A stretch of DNA of 64,000 bases from positions 1-64,000 of the forward strand of contig NZ_CACSJJ010000018.1 of assembly GCF_902706295.1 (NCBI RefSeq), given 5' to 3'. Positions 9,072-18,187 of this stretch are shown here, one piece after another (positions within the stretch are counted from its first letter, which is position 1; every line of letters begins with the position of its first letter). Position numbers and translations under genes: made by a program. Origin of the DNA: Arthrobacter sp. 18067. GTDB lineage: Bacteria > Actinomycetota > Actinomycetes > Actinomycetales > Micrococcaceae. Under the pieces are notes generated by a model. That model worked only from the letters and a program-made list of their open reading frames with translations, made no database searches and was not told the origin of the DNA.

Positions 9072-9683
9072 ATGACCACAAAGGACGTGGGCCGCGCAGC
9101 GAGGCGCGGCCCTTACGCGAAATCCGAGGAACGGCGCCGGACCATCCTGGACGCTGCCCATGCGGTGTTTGCTGCCCGTGGTTACCGGGGCGGATCGCTG
9201 CAGGAAGTTGCCGATCGCGTAGGCCTGAGCCAGACCAGCCTGCTGCACTACTTCCCGTCCAAGAGCGACCTGTTGATGGCGGTCTTGAAGCGGCGCGATG
9301 AAATCACCGGCGGTTCCTTCCCGGATGACATGGAGGAAGGTCTGGTTGACTCCGTGATCCGGACTGCCCTTTTCAATGAGGACATTCCGGGCGTGATTGA
9401 GCTCTACACAGTGCTCTGTGCCGAGTCCGTTACTGATGGGCACCCCGGGCGGGAGTACTTCACGGAGCGTTATGAACGCTTGCGGAGGAGCTATTCCCGT
9501 CGCTTTGCCGAGCTCGCCTCCGAGGGCAGGCTGCTGCCCGGCGTGGATCCGGACGAGGCAGCGATGTCCCTGGTTGCCTTGTGGGACGGACTCCAGACCC
9601 AATGGCTGCTGGCCCCCGACGAGGTGGACGTGGTGAAGGGCCTGCGCGGCTACTTCAAGCTGGTGGTCCTCCCCGAGGCCTGA
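9072..9683 (+). CDS. TetR-family transcriptional regulator
   Basis: A 203-residue one-component regulator. The N-terminal helix-turn-helix is clear at about residues 25-72 ('RTILDAAHAVFAARGYRG', 'VADRVGLSQTSLLHYFPSK'), followed by a helical ligand-binding domain of the TetR_C type. It is divergent from the beta-galactoside operon, and the shared 150-base region holds a strong palindrome, so it probably represses that operon and itself with a sugar as inducer. No ribosome site precedes the ATG. A TACACT hexamer lies eight bases upstream, which would suit a leaderless transcript; that is inference. Confidence 0.88.
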   Translation: MTTKDVGRAARRGPYAKSEERRRTILDAAHAVFAARGYRGGSLQEVADRVGLSQTSLLHYFPSKSDLLMAVLKRRDEITGGSFPDDMEEGLVDSVIRTALFNEDIPGVIELYTVLCAESVTDGHPGREYFTERYERLRRSYSRRFAELASEGRLLPGVDPDEAAMSLVALWDGLQTQWLLAPDEVDVVKGLRGYFKLVVLPEA

Positions 9684-9697
9684 CTTAGTTGGGTGAG

Positions 9698-10873
9698 TTA
9701 GCCGCGGAACGCCCCGATGCCCGTGATGTGCTGGCCCAGGATCAGGGTGTGGACCTCGTCCGTGCCCTCATAGGTCCGCACGGATTCGAGGTTGTTGGCA
9801 TGCCGCAGGGGTGAGTAGTCGAGGGTGACGCCGTTCCCGCCGAGGATGGTCCGGGCTTCCCGGGCGATCTTGATGGCCTCGCGGACGTTGTTCAGCTTGC
9901 CCAGGGAAATCTGCTGGGGCTGAAGATGACCGGCGTCCTTCAAACGGCCCAGGTGCAGTGCCAGCATGGTGCCCTTCTGGATTTCCACCAACATGTTCAC
10001 CAGTTTCTCCTGCGTCAGTTGGTAGCCGGCCAATGGTCGGCCGAACTGGAGGCGGTTGCCTGCGTATTCCAACGCAGCTTCGTAGGAGTCGCGCGCGGCG
10101 CCCATGGCACCCCACGCGATACCGTAGCGCGCCTCGTTCAGGCAGGAGAATGGTCCCCGAAGTCCCATGGCACCAGGGAGGATTGCTTCAGGACCCAGCC
10201 GCACGTCGTCGAACGTTACATCGCACTGAATCGAGGCGCGCATGGAGAGCTTCGGCTCAATAGCCGTGGCGGTAACCCCTGAAGAACCTGCAGGGACAAG
10301 GAATCCGCGAATACCATCCTCAGTGTTGGCCCACACCACCATGACGTCAGCAATCGACGCGAGCCCGATCCACCGCTTGGCACCGTCCAGCACCCAGCCG
10401 TGGGGGGTCTCGCGGGCAAATGTCGTCATGGACGACGGATCCGAACCCGCCGTTGGCTCGGTCAATGCAAAGCATCCAATCAGCTCACCGGCCGCCATGC
10501 GCGGTAGCCACTGCTGCTTCTGCGCCTCCGAGCCCCACTTATGGATAGCTGTCATGGCGAGTGAGCCCTGCACGGAAACGAAGGTTCGGATCCCGGAGTC
10601 GCCGGCCTCCAGTTCCATCGCTGCCAGACCATATTCGACGGCGGTCCGGCCGGGACAGCCATAACCCTCCAAGTGCATACCCAGGACGCCGAGCTCGCCC
10701 AACTCGGGAGCGATCTCCCGCGGGAAAACTGCGTCCTCGTACCAGCGGGCGATGTTTGGCCGGATCCGCTGGGCGGTGTAGTCGCGGACCCTGTCGCGGA
10801 GGGCCACTTCGTCCGCGGTCAGCAGCGAGTCGAGGGCCAGGACGTCGGAGGTGTTCGTCGTTGAATCGCTCAT
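9698..10873 (-). CDS. gcdH: Acyl-CoA dehydrogenase, probably glutaryl-CoA dehydrogenase
   Basis: A 391-residue FAD enzyme of the acyl-CoA dehydrogenase family. Visible are the N-terminal helical domain, the substrate/FAD segment 'GCFALTEPTAGSDPSSM', the middle beta domain with 'KLSMRASIQCDVTFDDV', and the C-terminal helical domain with the catalytic Glu in 'RTYEGTDEVHTLILG'. Those three segments match the glutaryl-CoA dehydrogenase branch better than short-chain enzymes. The reaction would oxidise and decarboxylate glutaryl-CoA to crotonyl-CoA in lysine or aromatic catabolism. The gene is single, convergent with the TetR gene. The exact substrate is an inference. Confidence 0.8.
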   Translation of the reverse strand: MSDSTTNTSDVLALDSLLTADEVALRDRVRDYTAQRIRPNIARWYEDAVFPREIAPELGELGVLGMHLEGYGCPGRTAVEYGLAAMELEAGDSGIRTFVSVQGSLAMTAIHKWGSEAQKQQWLPRMAAGELIGCFALTEPTAGSDPSSMTTFARETPHGWVLDGAKRWIGLASIADVMVVWANTEDGIRGFLVPAGSSGVTATAIEPKLSMRASIQCDVTFDDVRLGPEAILPGAMGLRGPFSCLNEARYGIAWGAMGAARDSYEAALEYAGNRLQFGRPLAGYQLTQEKLVNMLVEIQKGTMLALHLGRLKDAGHLQPQQISLGKLNNVREAIKIAREARTILGGNGVTLDYSPLRHANNLESVRTYEGTDEVHTLILGQHITGIGAFRG

Positions 10874-11004
10874 TCCAGCATCTTATGGCCGCTGGCATGT
10901 GTGCCGTCGCACATGGCAGGCGGGCCGGGGGAGTGCCTCAGTAGTATGGGTGCGGGGGTCGCACACTTCCCCCTTTGCTGTTCGGTTAACTTGGGGGAAT
11001 TTGT

Positions 11005-12351
11005 ATGGCACTGCCTGACGTCGATTTACGGACCACGGCGGATGCCGGAACACCGCGCAAAGAACCATCACGATCCTCGGTATTGCTTCGCTTACTGCCG
11101 CTGGCCGTGGTGGTTTTTCCCGTCTGGATGATGCTCGCGGACTGGGCCAAGCAGGGCCTGGACTTCAGCGTCTACTGGTTCGGCGGGAGCATCCTGAACC
11201 AGGCAGGCGGCTCGCCTTCGGACCTCTATGGTCCCAGCGTCGCTTCTGCCGGCGGGCCGCACCTCCCGTTTACCTACCCGCCCTTCGCAGCCCTTGTGTT
11301 CGGGTTGCTGGCGCGGTTGCCCCAATCTTCGGCGCTCACGCTGTTCAACGTTGCCGGCGTGGCCCTGGCCGCCTGGGTAGCAGTCACGATCGTCAGGTAC
11401 TGGTCGTCCAAGCCTGATCTGCGTAGTGCACTGTCTTCCACCAAGGCCTGCTGGATAGCGGCCGCACTGTTCCTTGCCGTCCTTTTCCTGGGGCCGTGGC
11501 GCGAAACCCTGGCGTTCGGGCAGATTAACATCCTGCTCATGGGCCTGATGGTCATCGACCTGCTGGGCGGTTTCTCCAAGCGGCGCGGCTTCCGGGGCAG
11601 CGGCTTCCTGGTAGGTGTGGCCGCCGGCATCAAGCTGACGCCGCTGGTGTTCGGCCTGTACTTCCTGATGCGCAAGGACTGGCGTGGTCTGGCGAACATG
11701 TCCATTGGTTTCGCCGGCACAGTGCTGCTCGGCTGGCTGCTGCGGCCCGCAGAATCCCTGCAGTTCTGGTTGGAGATCCTCCCCGACACGTCACGGATTG
11801 GCGGCGCGGGGTACGTCGACAACCTCTCCATCAAGGGCGCCCTGCTGCACTTCGGCGTTCCACACGATGCTGTGACCTTGCCTTGGCTTGCTTTGAGCGT
11901 GGCTACCATTGTCCTGGCTGCTTTGCTCATCAGGGCCGCCAGCGCCCAAGGCGCACGCGTGGCTGCAATTTCGACGACGGCACTTGCCATGTTGCTCATC
12001 AGCCCGGTCTCATGGTCCCACCACTGGGTCTGGATGGCCGTGGTCCTGCCGGCATTTGCATGGACCATCAAGGAAACGCCTGCCCGATACAGGGTCCAGC
12101 GGTTAGTGATGGGCGCAGTCCTCGCGGTATCGACGCTGGTGTTCTTCTATTCGCCCAAGACCATCGGCCTGGCGCTGGGGTCCGCTGACCTCAACGTCCA
12201 GACACCCGGGCTCTGGATCATGGCGTCCAGCGCGGGCGTGTTCTGCGCCGTGGCAATCCTGATTTGCTGGCTCGCCGCCTTCCGGCGCAACTCCATCCGT
12301 GACGTGGACGTGCCTGCCCGCCTCCGTCGATGGGCCTTGAGGCAACGCTAG
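11005..12351 (+). CDS. GT87-family polyprenol-dependent mannosyltransferase-like membrane protein
   Basis: A 448-residue polytopic membrane protein with about ten helices. The first loop carries the acidic motif 'GLDFSVYWFGGSILN' and then 'FTYPPFAALVFGLLARLP', which match glycosyltransferase family 87 (DUF2029), the group that includes mycobacterial alpha-mannosyltransferases such as PimE. Enzymes of this fold use polyprenyl-phosphate sugars on the outer face of the membrane to build lipoglycans. The ATG at 11005 has a G-rich ribosome site (TTGGGGGAA) upstream. The gene stands alone between two minus-strand genes. Acceptor and product are unknown. Confidence 0.75.
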   Translation: MALPDVDLRTTADAGTPRKEPSRSSVLLRLLPLAVVVFPVWMMLADWAKQGLDFSVYWFGGSILNQAGGSPSDLYGPSVASAGGPHLPFTYPPFAALVFGLLARLPQSSALTLFNVAGVALAAWVAVTIVRYWSSKPDLRSALSSTKACWIAAALFLAVLFLGPWRETLAFGQINILLMGLMVIDLLGGFSKRRGFRGSGFLVGVAAGIKLTPLVFGLYFLMRKDWRGLANMSIGFAGTVLLGWLLRPAESLQFWLEILPDTSRIGGAGYVDNLSIKGALLHFGVPHDAVTLPWLALSVATIVLAALLIRAASAQGARVAAISTTALAMLLISPVSWSHHWVWMAVVLPAFAWTIKETPARYRVQRLVMGAVLAVSTLVFFYSPKTIGLALGSADLNVQTPGLWIMASSAGVFCAVAILICWLAAFRRNSIRDVDVPARLRRWALRQR

Positions 12352-12367
12352 GGCTGCGGAGCGCAGC

Positions 12368-13894
12368 CTACTCGCCGCGCACCACTCCAACCTCGGCGCG
12401 CTCACCAGTGAAGTAGCCACGGGTTGACGGCGCGAAGCGGCACACCACAGCCAGCACAACGCCCAGGGCCAGCAGCAGCACGCCACTGACAAAAGCCCCG
12501 CCGATGCCGAAGATCTGAGTGTCCCCGTAGGCCGGGTCCCACATCTGGACGGCCGAGATGAAGAACGCCGCCGTCAGGGACAGCGCACCCAGGAACGGCA
12601 GGATGCCACGGAACCACAGGTTCCGGGCGGAGTCCCGGAGCGTGGAGCGGAAGAACCAGACGCAGGAGAACCCGGTCAAGGCGTAGTAGAACGCGATGAA
12701 CAAACTGATGGCGCTGATGGAGTCGGACAGCAGGTTTTCGCTGAGGAAGCTCATGGCCACGTAGTACACAACGGCCACGGCACCCATGACCTGCGTGGAG
12801 AAGCCTGGGGTCATGAACCTCTCGTGCACCTTGCCGAAGCGTGGTGGCAGCGCGCCGTGCACTCCCATGGACAGTGTCCCGCGTGCCGTGGGCAGGATGG
12901 TGGTTTGCGTAGATGACAGGACCGATGCCAGCACAGCCACGATGATCAGCCAGCCCCAAGGACCCAACACAACGTCCTTCATGGCCAGGAAGACGTCGTC
13001 CTGGTTGGCTTCGTTGCCCAGGCCGATTCCGTCGGTACCGATCGTGGCGTACATCATCACCAGCAGCGCAACGGAAACGTAGATCGCCACCAGGACGGAG
13101 GCTGAGATGACGGCGCCACGGCCGGGAGTCTTGGCCGGGTTCTCGGTTTCTTCATTGAGCGCCAGGCACGTGTCCCAGCCCCAGTAAATGAACAGCGCCA
13201 GCAGCACCCCGTGGACCACAGCGCCGGGATCGGCAAATGCACCGGCAGGGTTGAACCATTCGAAGTCGAAGGCCTGGCCTTCGGGCGCTCCGCCGGCGAT
13301 CCGGACGATGATCGCCACAGCAAAGATGCCCAGCGAGATGTACTGGATGTAAGTCAACGTGCGCTGGACGTGCTCGCCCAGCCGGATGCCGCGGTGGTTC
13401 ACGTACGTCATGAACACGATGAACAGGACGCCGGTTGCCGTCACCAGCCAGGTGTTCTCAGCCAGGGAACCATCGCCGATCAGCAGCCAAAGGTACTTGC
13501 CCGCAATTTGCGCCAGGTTGGCCAGGACCACGATGCCTGCCAATGCCACGCCCCAGCCGCCCAGCCAGCCGGCCCAGGGACCGAAGGTCTTGCGGGCCCA
13601 GAAGAACGTGGTGCCGCAGTCCGGCATTGCGCTGTTGAGTTCACGGAACGCGTAGGCGATGAACAGGACCGGGATGAAGCCAAGGATCAGGATCAGCGGC
13701 GTGTAGTTGCCATTGACGGCAACAATGAGCCCCAGCGTCGCGGCCAACGAATAGACAGGTGCGGTGGATGCCAGGCCCAACATGACAGAGTCGCCAAGGT
13801 CCAGGATCCCGGCGTGGAGGCCTTTGGGAGGTACGACGGCGGTACGGTCGCCGCCCGCTGGGCCGCCACCCGGCGTCGAGGTTTCAGTGCTCAT
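12368..13894 (-). CDS. APC-superfamily amino-acid/polyamine permease
   Basis: A 508-residue membrane protein with about 12 helices. The first helix region 'LGLASTAPVYSLAATLG' has the small-residue unwound segment typical of APC transporters, and 'YAFRELNSAMPDCGTTFFWARKTFGPWAGWLGGW' spans the conserved helix 2-3 region. It imports or exchanges amino acids or amines. Its ATG overlaps the stop of the YgiC-like ligase gene (ATGA), placing it third in an operon with the YgiB-like and YgiC-like genes. That coupling suggests it supplies or recycles the amine or amino-acid substrate of the ligase. Confidence 0.87.
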   Translation of the reverse strand: MSTETSTPGGGPAGGDRTAVVPPKGLHAGILDLGDSVMLGLASTAPVYSLAATLGLIVAVNGNYTPLILILGFIPVLFIAYAFRELNSAMPDCGTTFFWARKTFGPWAGWLGGWGVALAGIVVLANLAQIAGKYLWLLIGDGSLAENTWLVTATGVLFIVFMTYVNHRGIRLGEHVQRTLTYIQYISLGIFAVAIIVRIAGGAPEGQAFDFEWFNPAGAFADPGAVVHGVLLALFIYWGWDTCLALNEETENPAKTPGRGAVISASVLVAIYVSVALLVMMYATIGTDGIGLGNEANQDDVFLAMKDVVLGPWGWLIIVAVLASVLSSTQTTILPTARGTLSMGVHGALPPRFGKVHERFMTPGFSTQVMGAVAVVYYVAMSFLSENLLSDSISAISLFIAFYYALTGFSCVWFFRSTLRDSARNLWFRGILPFLGALSLTAAFFISAVQMWDPAYGDTQIFGIGGAFVSGVLLLALGVVLAVVCRFAPSTRGYFTGERAEVGVVRGE

Positions 13895-15096
13895 AGTGCG
13901 GCTCCGTAGGAAGTAGCGGTGGGCGCGGCAGGCGCGGGGGAGTCAATGGTGTTGGGAACAAAGCGGCAGAAGTAGTCCGTGATGGGGCCATCGGATTCGC
14001 GGATGCCACAGCCGACGGATTCGCCATCCACCACCCAGAGACCCAGGACGGGATGATTGCCGTCGAAGTCAGGGAGTGAGTGGTACTGCTGGAAGCACCA
14101 GCCTTCACGGCCGTAGCCGCCGGGCTGCTGAATCTCGATGCCGGGGGCGTGGATGCGGATGTTGTCGCCCTCGCGCCCGTGCAGCGGCTTGGCAACCCAT
14201 TCCTTCAGGGGACCCGGGTCGCCGAGATATGCAGGCAACAGGTTCGGGTGGTCCGGGTAGAGATGCCACAATGCCGCCAGCAATGCTTTGTTGGACAGGA
14301 GCATCTTCCACGCCGGTTCAACCCAGCGCGGGTTGTGGGCACGCTGCAGGAGGCGGTGCCCGAAGGGCTCCTTCATCATCAGCTCCCACGGGTACAGCTT
14401 GAACATGGTGCTGATCATGAAGTTGTCCAGGTCCACGAACCGGTTCAGGTTGGGGTCCCAGCCGATGTCGGACATGTTGATGCCGATGGTGGTCCAGCCA
14501 CCCTGGCTCGCGACATCCCGCATGTAGGCAGCCGTCATCCAGTCCTCGCCGGATTCCTCGGCCTCCGAGTGGGCCACGTGCAGGGTGCTCATGCCGGTGC
14601 GGAACTGCAGCTTCTTCCACTGCCGGATCAGGGCTTCATGGATTCCGTTCCACTGGTCCTTGTCCGGGAAGACGTCCTGGAGCCAGAACCACTGGGCCAC
14701 AGAAGCTTCAATCAGCCCGGTGGGGGTGTCGGCGTTGTACTCCAGCATCTTGGCCGGGCCGCCCTTGCCGTCGTAGATGAAGTCGAAGCGGCCGTAAATG
14801 TCCATGTCCGCGGCCAAGAGTGACTCACCGGCGAGTTCCAAGGCTTGCTGCCCGATGCCGATATCGCCCATGGCTCCGGTGGCCAGGTACTTCGCGGCCT
14901 CCAGGCACATGATGTGCATGTCTTCGGCGGTCTTCTCGAGGGTTTCCACCTCGTCCATGGTGAATTCGTAGTACGCCGACTCGTTCCAGTATTCGATTTT
15001 GCGGCCATCGGGCATGGTGGTGGTGGAAAATACCAGGCCCTGTTCTTCGATCTTTTGCTTCCAGTCCGGCCTGGGCACGGAGGACAGTCGACGCAC
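13891..15096 (-). CDS. Glutathionylspermidine-synthase-fold acid-amine ligase, YgiC/YjfC type
   Basis: A 401-residue ATP-grasp protein of the glutathionylspermidine synthase C-terminal family. Recognisable are 'GRFDFIYDGKGGPAKMLEYNADTP', 'HNPRWVEPAWKMLLSNKALL', 'KPLHGREGDNI' and 'GLWVVDGESVGCGIRESDGPIT', which form the nucleotide and metal site in the family. The GTG at 15096 was chosen because GGGAGG lies six bases upstream, directly over the stop of the YgiB-like gene; a longer open frame would run through that gene. Actinobacteria use mycothiol instead of glutathione, so the real peptide or acid substrate is probably different from the family name. It is coupled to the APC permease. Confidence 0.83.
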   Translation of the reverse strand: MRRLSSVPRPDWKQKIEEQGLVFSTTTMPDGRKIEYWNESAYYEFTMDEVETLEKTAEDMHIMCLEAAKYLATGAMGDIGIGQQALELAGESLLAADMDIYGRFDFIYDGKGGPAKMLEYNADTPTGLIEASVAQWFWLQDVFPDKDQWNGIHEALIRQWKKLQFRTGMSTLHVAHSEAEESGEDWMTAAYMRDVASQGGWTTIGINMSDIGWDPNLNRFVDLDNFMISTMFKLYPWELMMKEPFGHRLLQRAHNPRWVEPAWKMLLSNKALLAALWHLYPDHPNLLPAYLGDPGPLKEWVAKPLHGREGDNIRIHAPGIEIQQPGGYGREGWCFQQYHSLPDFDGNHPVLGLWVVDGESVGCGIRESDGPITDYFCRFVPNTIDSPAPAAPTATSYGAAL

Positions 15097-15098
15097 GC

Positions 15099-15806
15099 CT
15101 AGCCTCCCGAGCTTCCGCCGCTTTTGGAACTGCTGCCGAAGCCGCCGCGGCTGACAGTGCCGCCTTTGGTGCTGTATCCGGTAGAGGATTTTGCTCCCGT
15201 AGGTACGTTCTTGGTGTAGCTCGGGTAGGAGCTGCGGTTTTGCCCCACCGCGGGCACACTGGCTCCCCGGGAGTAGAAGTACCAGGCATAGACCGCGGAG
15301 CTGCGGCCGGCCGAACTGCTGTTGTTGCACTCGTTATCGTCGACGCGCTCGCCGGTTTCCTCGTTGAAACAAACCTGCGCGTAGTCCGCTTCCTGCTCAT
15401 TGCTGGCCACGATCGCGGTGATGGTTCCAGCCAGCAGGGCAGTCACGCCCAAGCCCACCACAACGGTGCGGCGCTGGGAACGCTTCTTCTTTTTGGCTGC
15501 CTCAGCTGCTCCTCGCTCGCGTTCTTTGGCGAACGGGTCCACCACGGGGAGGGGTTGTCCGGGCGGCGGTGCGCCGTTCCCGGCCAGGGATGCGCCGGCA
15601 GGCACCGGGCGCTTCTTGCCCTTGCCTGTACTTTTCGCCGGCTCCTGGCCGCCTTCAACAGGCGTGAACAGCTCGGGGTGGAGTTCGGGCTTGGGCACCT
15701 GCCAAGGCGGGGGCTTGGGCGGATTGTTGCCCGCTCCGAAGTCGGCGTTGTTGTCCCTGCTGCCGCCGTCGTTGCCGGCTGCGTCAGGGCTGTCTTTCGG
15801 GCCCAT
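15099..15806 (-). CDS. YgiB-like (DUF1190-type) membrane-anchored protein
   Basis: A 235-residue protein beginning at the ATG at 15806 (GGGGG seven bases upstream). It has a Pro-rich cytoplasmic N-terminus, a Lys/Arg cluster (KKKKRSQRR), one membrane helix at about residues 112-130, and an outer part with 'DYAQVCFNEETGERVDDNEC' and a Gly/Ser tail ending 'SSSKSGGSSGG'. The Cys-containing outer segment and 'VSRGGFG' tail recall DUF1190/YgiB, which in enterobacteria is encoded next to the YgiC ligase, just as here (three bases apart). Identification therefore rests on both weak sequence likeness and gene order. Function unknown. Confidence 0.6.
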   Translation of the reverse strand: MGPKDSPDAAGNDGGSRDNNADFGAGNNPPKPPPWQVPKPELHPELFTPVEGGQEPAKSTGKGKKRPVPAGASLAGNGAPPPGQPLPVVDPFAKERERGAAEAAKKKKRSQRRTVVVGLGVTALLAGTITAIVASNEQEADYAQVCFNEETGERVDDNECNNSSSAGRSSAVYAWYFYSRGASVPAVGQNRSSYPSYTKNVPTGAKSSTGYSTKGGTVSRGGFGSSSKSGGSSGG

Positions 15807-15958
15807 GTATATCCCCCTGGATAGACCGTTGAAGTGTCCGGCGCCACGCCGGACCAGAATGCTCAGAGCAAGCCTAGTCCTTGCAGGCGGCGCCGGCACC
15901 GGTGACGGGCGTAAATGGGGAGAACTGCCCAGCGGGCCAACCATGTAAGGATGTAGCC

Positions 15959-17485
15959 ATGGCGGCACCAGAGGCACACGGTAACGGCGATGACGGCGTG
16001 TTGCTGCGGCTCCCGCCGGTTCGCGGCATCGGCCAACGCCGGGTGGTCACCGGTTTGGTCCTTGCGCTTTTGCTGCCGCCCGCCGTCGAACTTCTGGTGA
16101 CGGTCCTCGATTTCCGTAACTTCGCGATCATCATGCTGCTGCAACTGGCAGTGGCAGTTGCCGTCGCCGCGATCGGCGGCTTGTGGCCGGCGGTGGTAGC
16201 CGCCGTGCTGGGAAGCTTCCTGCTTAACTATTTCTCGGCAGATCCCGTCGGCTCGCTCTCCATTGCCGACCCCACCACCTTGTTCACCTTGGTCGTCTTC
16301 CTCGCAGTGGCCTGCGGCGTGGCGCTCGCAGTCGGCCTTGCCAGCCGGCGCGCCCAGGAAGCAGCGCGGTCCGGAGCCGAGGCCACGGCCCTGAGCGAGT
16401 TGGCCCTGAGAATCCTGAGTTCCGACGGCAGCCTGGAAACTTTCCTTGAGAAGGTCCGCAGCAATCTGGGCATGGAAGCGGTGACCTTGCTGGGCTCCGC
16501 GGGCCCGGGTGGGCCGGCAATGCCGGGTGCGGCTCCGTCGTGGCAGGTGCTGGCGAGCGCCGGCCCCAATCCGCCGGTGACCCACGCCGCCGCCGACCAT
16601 GCCGCCGTCGTCGATCCCCATTACACTCTGTTGCTGCGCGGCGGTCCGCTGTCGCCTCAACGCCAGCGGCTGCTGGCCGCATTCGGGGCCTTCGTGGTGG
16701 CAGTGCGGGAACGCCAGCAGTTGGTGAAGAGCCGCCGGGACAATGTACGGCTGTCCGAGGGCAACAAGATGAGGACATCCATATTGCGCGCGGTGTCGCA
16801 TGACCTGCGGACGCCGTTGGCCGGTATCAAGCTGGCGGTCAGCAGCCTGCGCCAGGAGGACGTGAGCTTCCCGCCGGAGGTGGAGCGGGAACTGCTGGAA
16901 ACGATTGAGGAGTACGCAGACCGCCTGGATCACTTGGTGGACAATCTCCTGGACATGTCCAGGATCACGGCTGATGCAGTTAATCCGCTGCTGACCGGCA
17001 TCGTGTGGGCCGAGGTGCTGCCCCAGGCGCTGAGGGGTATTCCGCCCAGGCACCTCCGCAATGAACTTCCGGCCAACCTGCCTCCGGTGCAGGCTGATGC
17101 CGGCATGCTGGAGCGCGTGGTGGCCAACATCGTTGAAAACGCGGTGAAGTACGCGCCCGACTCGGATGTGGTCCTGACTGCCCGGGCCGGCGCCGGCATC
17201 ACTTTGGGCGACCGGCCCGCCAGTGAATTGAGGATCGTGGATCACGGCAGGGGAATGGGCCACGATGAAGTGCTCACCATGTTCCAGCCTTTCCAACGCT
17301 TCGGTGATTCGCCGTCACAGGCCGCCGCGGGGGGAACCGGTTCCGGCGGTGGCATCGGCCTGGGCCTGGCAGTGGCTAAAGGGTTCAGCGAGGCCATGGG
17401 CGGCAGGCTCGCCGCGGAGCCGACGCCGGGTGGCGGCCTGACCATGGTGGTCACCCTGCCGCTGTGGACAGGTGACGCGCAATGA
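15959..17485 (+). CDS. Sensor histidine kinase, KdpD-like without the N-terminal KdpD/Usp modules
   Basis: A 508-residue kinase starting at the ATG at 15959 (AAGGA seven bases upstream). It contains four tightly packed helices of the DUF4118 type (about 30-125), a GAF-like region (about 140-260), the phosphoacceptor box 'AVSHDLRTPLAGIKLAV', and an ATPase domain with N box 'VVANIVENAVKYAP' and G boxes 'DHGRGMG' and 'GIGLGLAV'. Full KdpD is near 850-900 residues and begins with an ATP-binding KdpD domain and a universal-stress domain, both missing here. It overlaps the response regulator gene by four bases. No kdpFABC lies nearby, so the target is open. Confidence 0.85.
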   Translation: MAAPEAHGNGDDGVLLRLPPVRGIGQRRVVTGLVLALLLPPAVELLVTVLDFRNFAIIMLLQLAVAVAVAAIGGLWPAVVAAVLGSFLLNYFSADPVGSLSIADPTTLFTLVVFLAVACGVALAVGLASRRAQEAARSGAEATALSELALRILSSDGSLETFLEKVRSNLGMEAVTLLGSAGPGGPAMPGAAPSWQVLASAGPNPPVTHAAADHAAVVDPHYTLLLRGGPLSPQRQRLLAAFGAFVVAVRERQQLVKSRRDNVRLSEGNKMRTSILRAVSHDLRTPLAGIKLAVSSLRQEDVSFPPEVERELLETIEEYADRLDHLVDNLLDMSRITADAVNPLLTGIVWAEVLPQALRGIPPRHLRNELPANLPPVQADAGMLERVVANIVENAVKYAPDSDVVLTARAGAGITLGDRPASELRIVDHGRGMGHDEVLTMFQPFQRFGDSPSQAAAGGTGSGGGIGLGLAVAKGFSEAMGGRLAAEPTPGGGLTMVVTLPLWTGDAQ

Positions 17486-18156
17486 CGCTGGTTCTGATCG
17501 TCGAGGACGAGGCCCGGATTGCCCGCGCCATGCAGATCACCCTTCAGGCCCACGGCTACCAGGCGTTGTCGGTGGGCACGGGGGCCGAGGCCCTCCAGGC
17601 CGCTGCCAAGCAGCCGGTGGAGATCGTGGTCCTGGACCTTGGGCTGCCGGACATGGACGGCGTGGAGATCATCCGTCGCATCCGCGGCTGGAGCAGCATG
17701 CCCATCATCGTGCTGTCCGCCCGGCACGCCTCGGAAGACAAAGTCGAAGCGCTCGACGCCGGTGCGGACGACTATGTGACCAAGCCTTTCGGTCTGGATG
17801 AGCTGCTTGCCCGGCTTCGGGTCGCCTCCCGCCGTGTCGTCACAGAACATGAGGAACCTACCCTTGCCACTGCCGACTTCATGGTGGACCTGGCCGGCAA
17901 GAAGATTGTGAAGGACGGCTCGGAAGTCCGGTTGACGCCCACGGAATGGAACATCCTGGAACTGTTGGTCCGGAACAAGGGGAAGCTGGTGAGCCAGCAG
18001 CAGATTCTCACCCAGGTCTGGGGGCAGGCCTATGCCAAGGAAACCCAGTACCTTCGCGTGTACATTGCACAGCTGCGGCGGAAGCTGGAGCGGGATCCGG
18101 CGGAGCCGCGCCACCTGCACACGGAAGCAGGGATGGGCTACCGTTTTGATCCTTAG
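17482..18156 (+). CDS. OmpR-family response regulator, KdpE-like
   Basis: A 224-residue regulator with a receiver domain (acidic pair 'VEDE', phospho-Asp in 'VVLDLGLPDMDG' at about residue 52, 'VLSARH' and Lys in 'DYVTKPF') and a winged-helix DNA-binding domain ('LTPTEWNILELLVRNKGKLVSQQQIL', 'LRVYIAQLRRKLE'). It is translated with the KdpD-like kinase through an ATGA overlap and is surely its partner. The sequence is close to KdpE, whose usual target is the K+-ATPase operon. That operon is not in the window. Confidence 0.9.
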   Translation: MTLVLIVEDEARIARAMQITLQAHGYQALSVGTGAEALQAAAKQPVEIVVLDLGLPDMDGVEIIRRIRGWSSMPIIVLSARHASEDKVEALDAGADDYVTKPFGLDELLARLRVASRRVVTEHEEPTLATADFMVDLAGKKIVKDGSEVRLTPTEWNILELLVRNKGKLVSQQQILTQVWGQAYAKETQYLRVYIAQLRRKLERDPAEPRHLHTEAGMGYRFDP

Positions 18157-18187
18157 ACCTTCCCCGGCCCGTCCGTAGACTGGTCCC

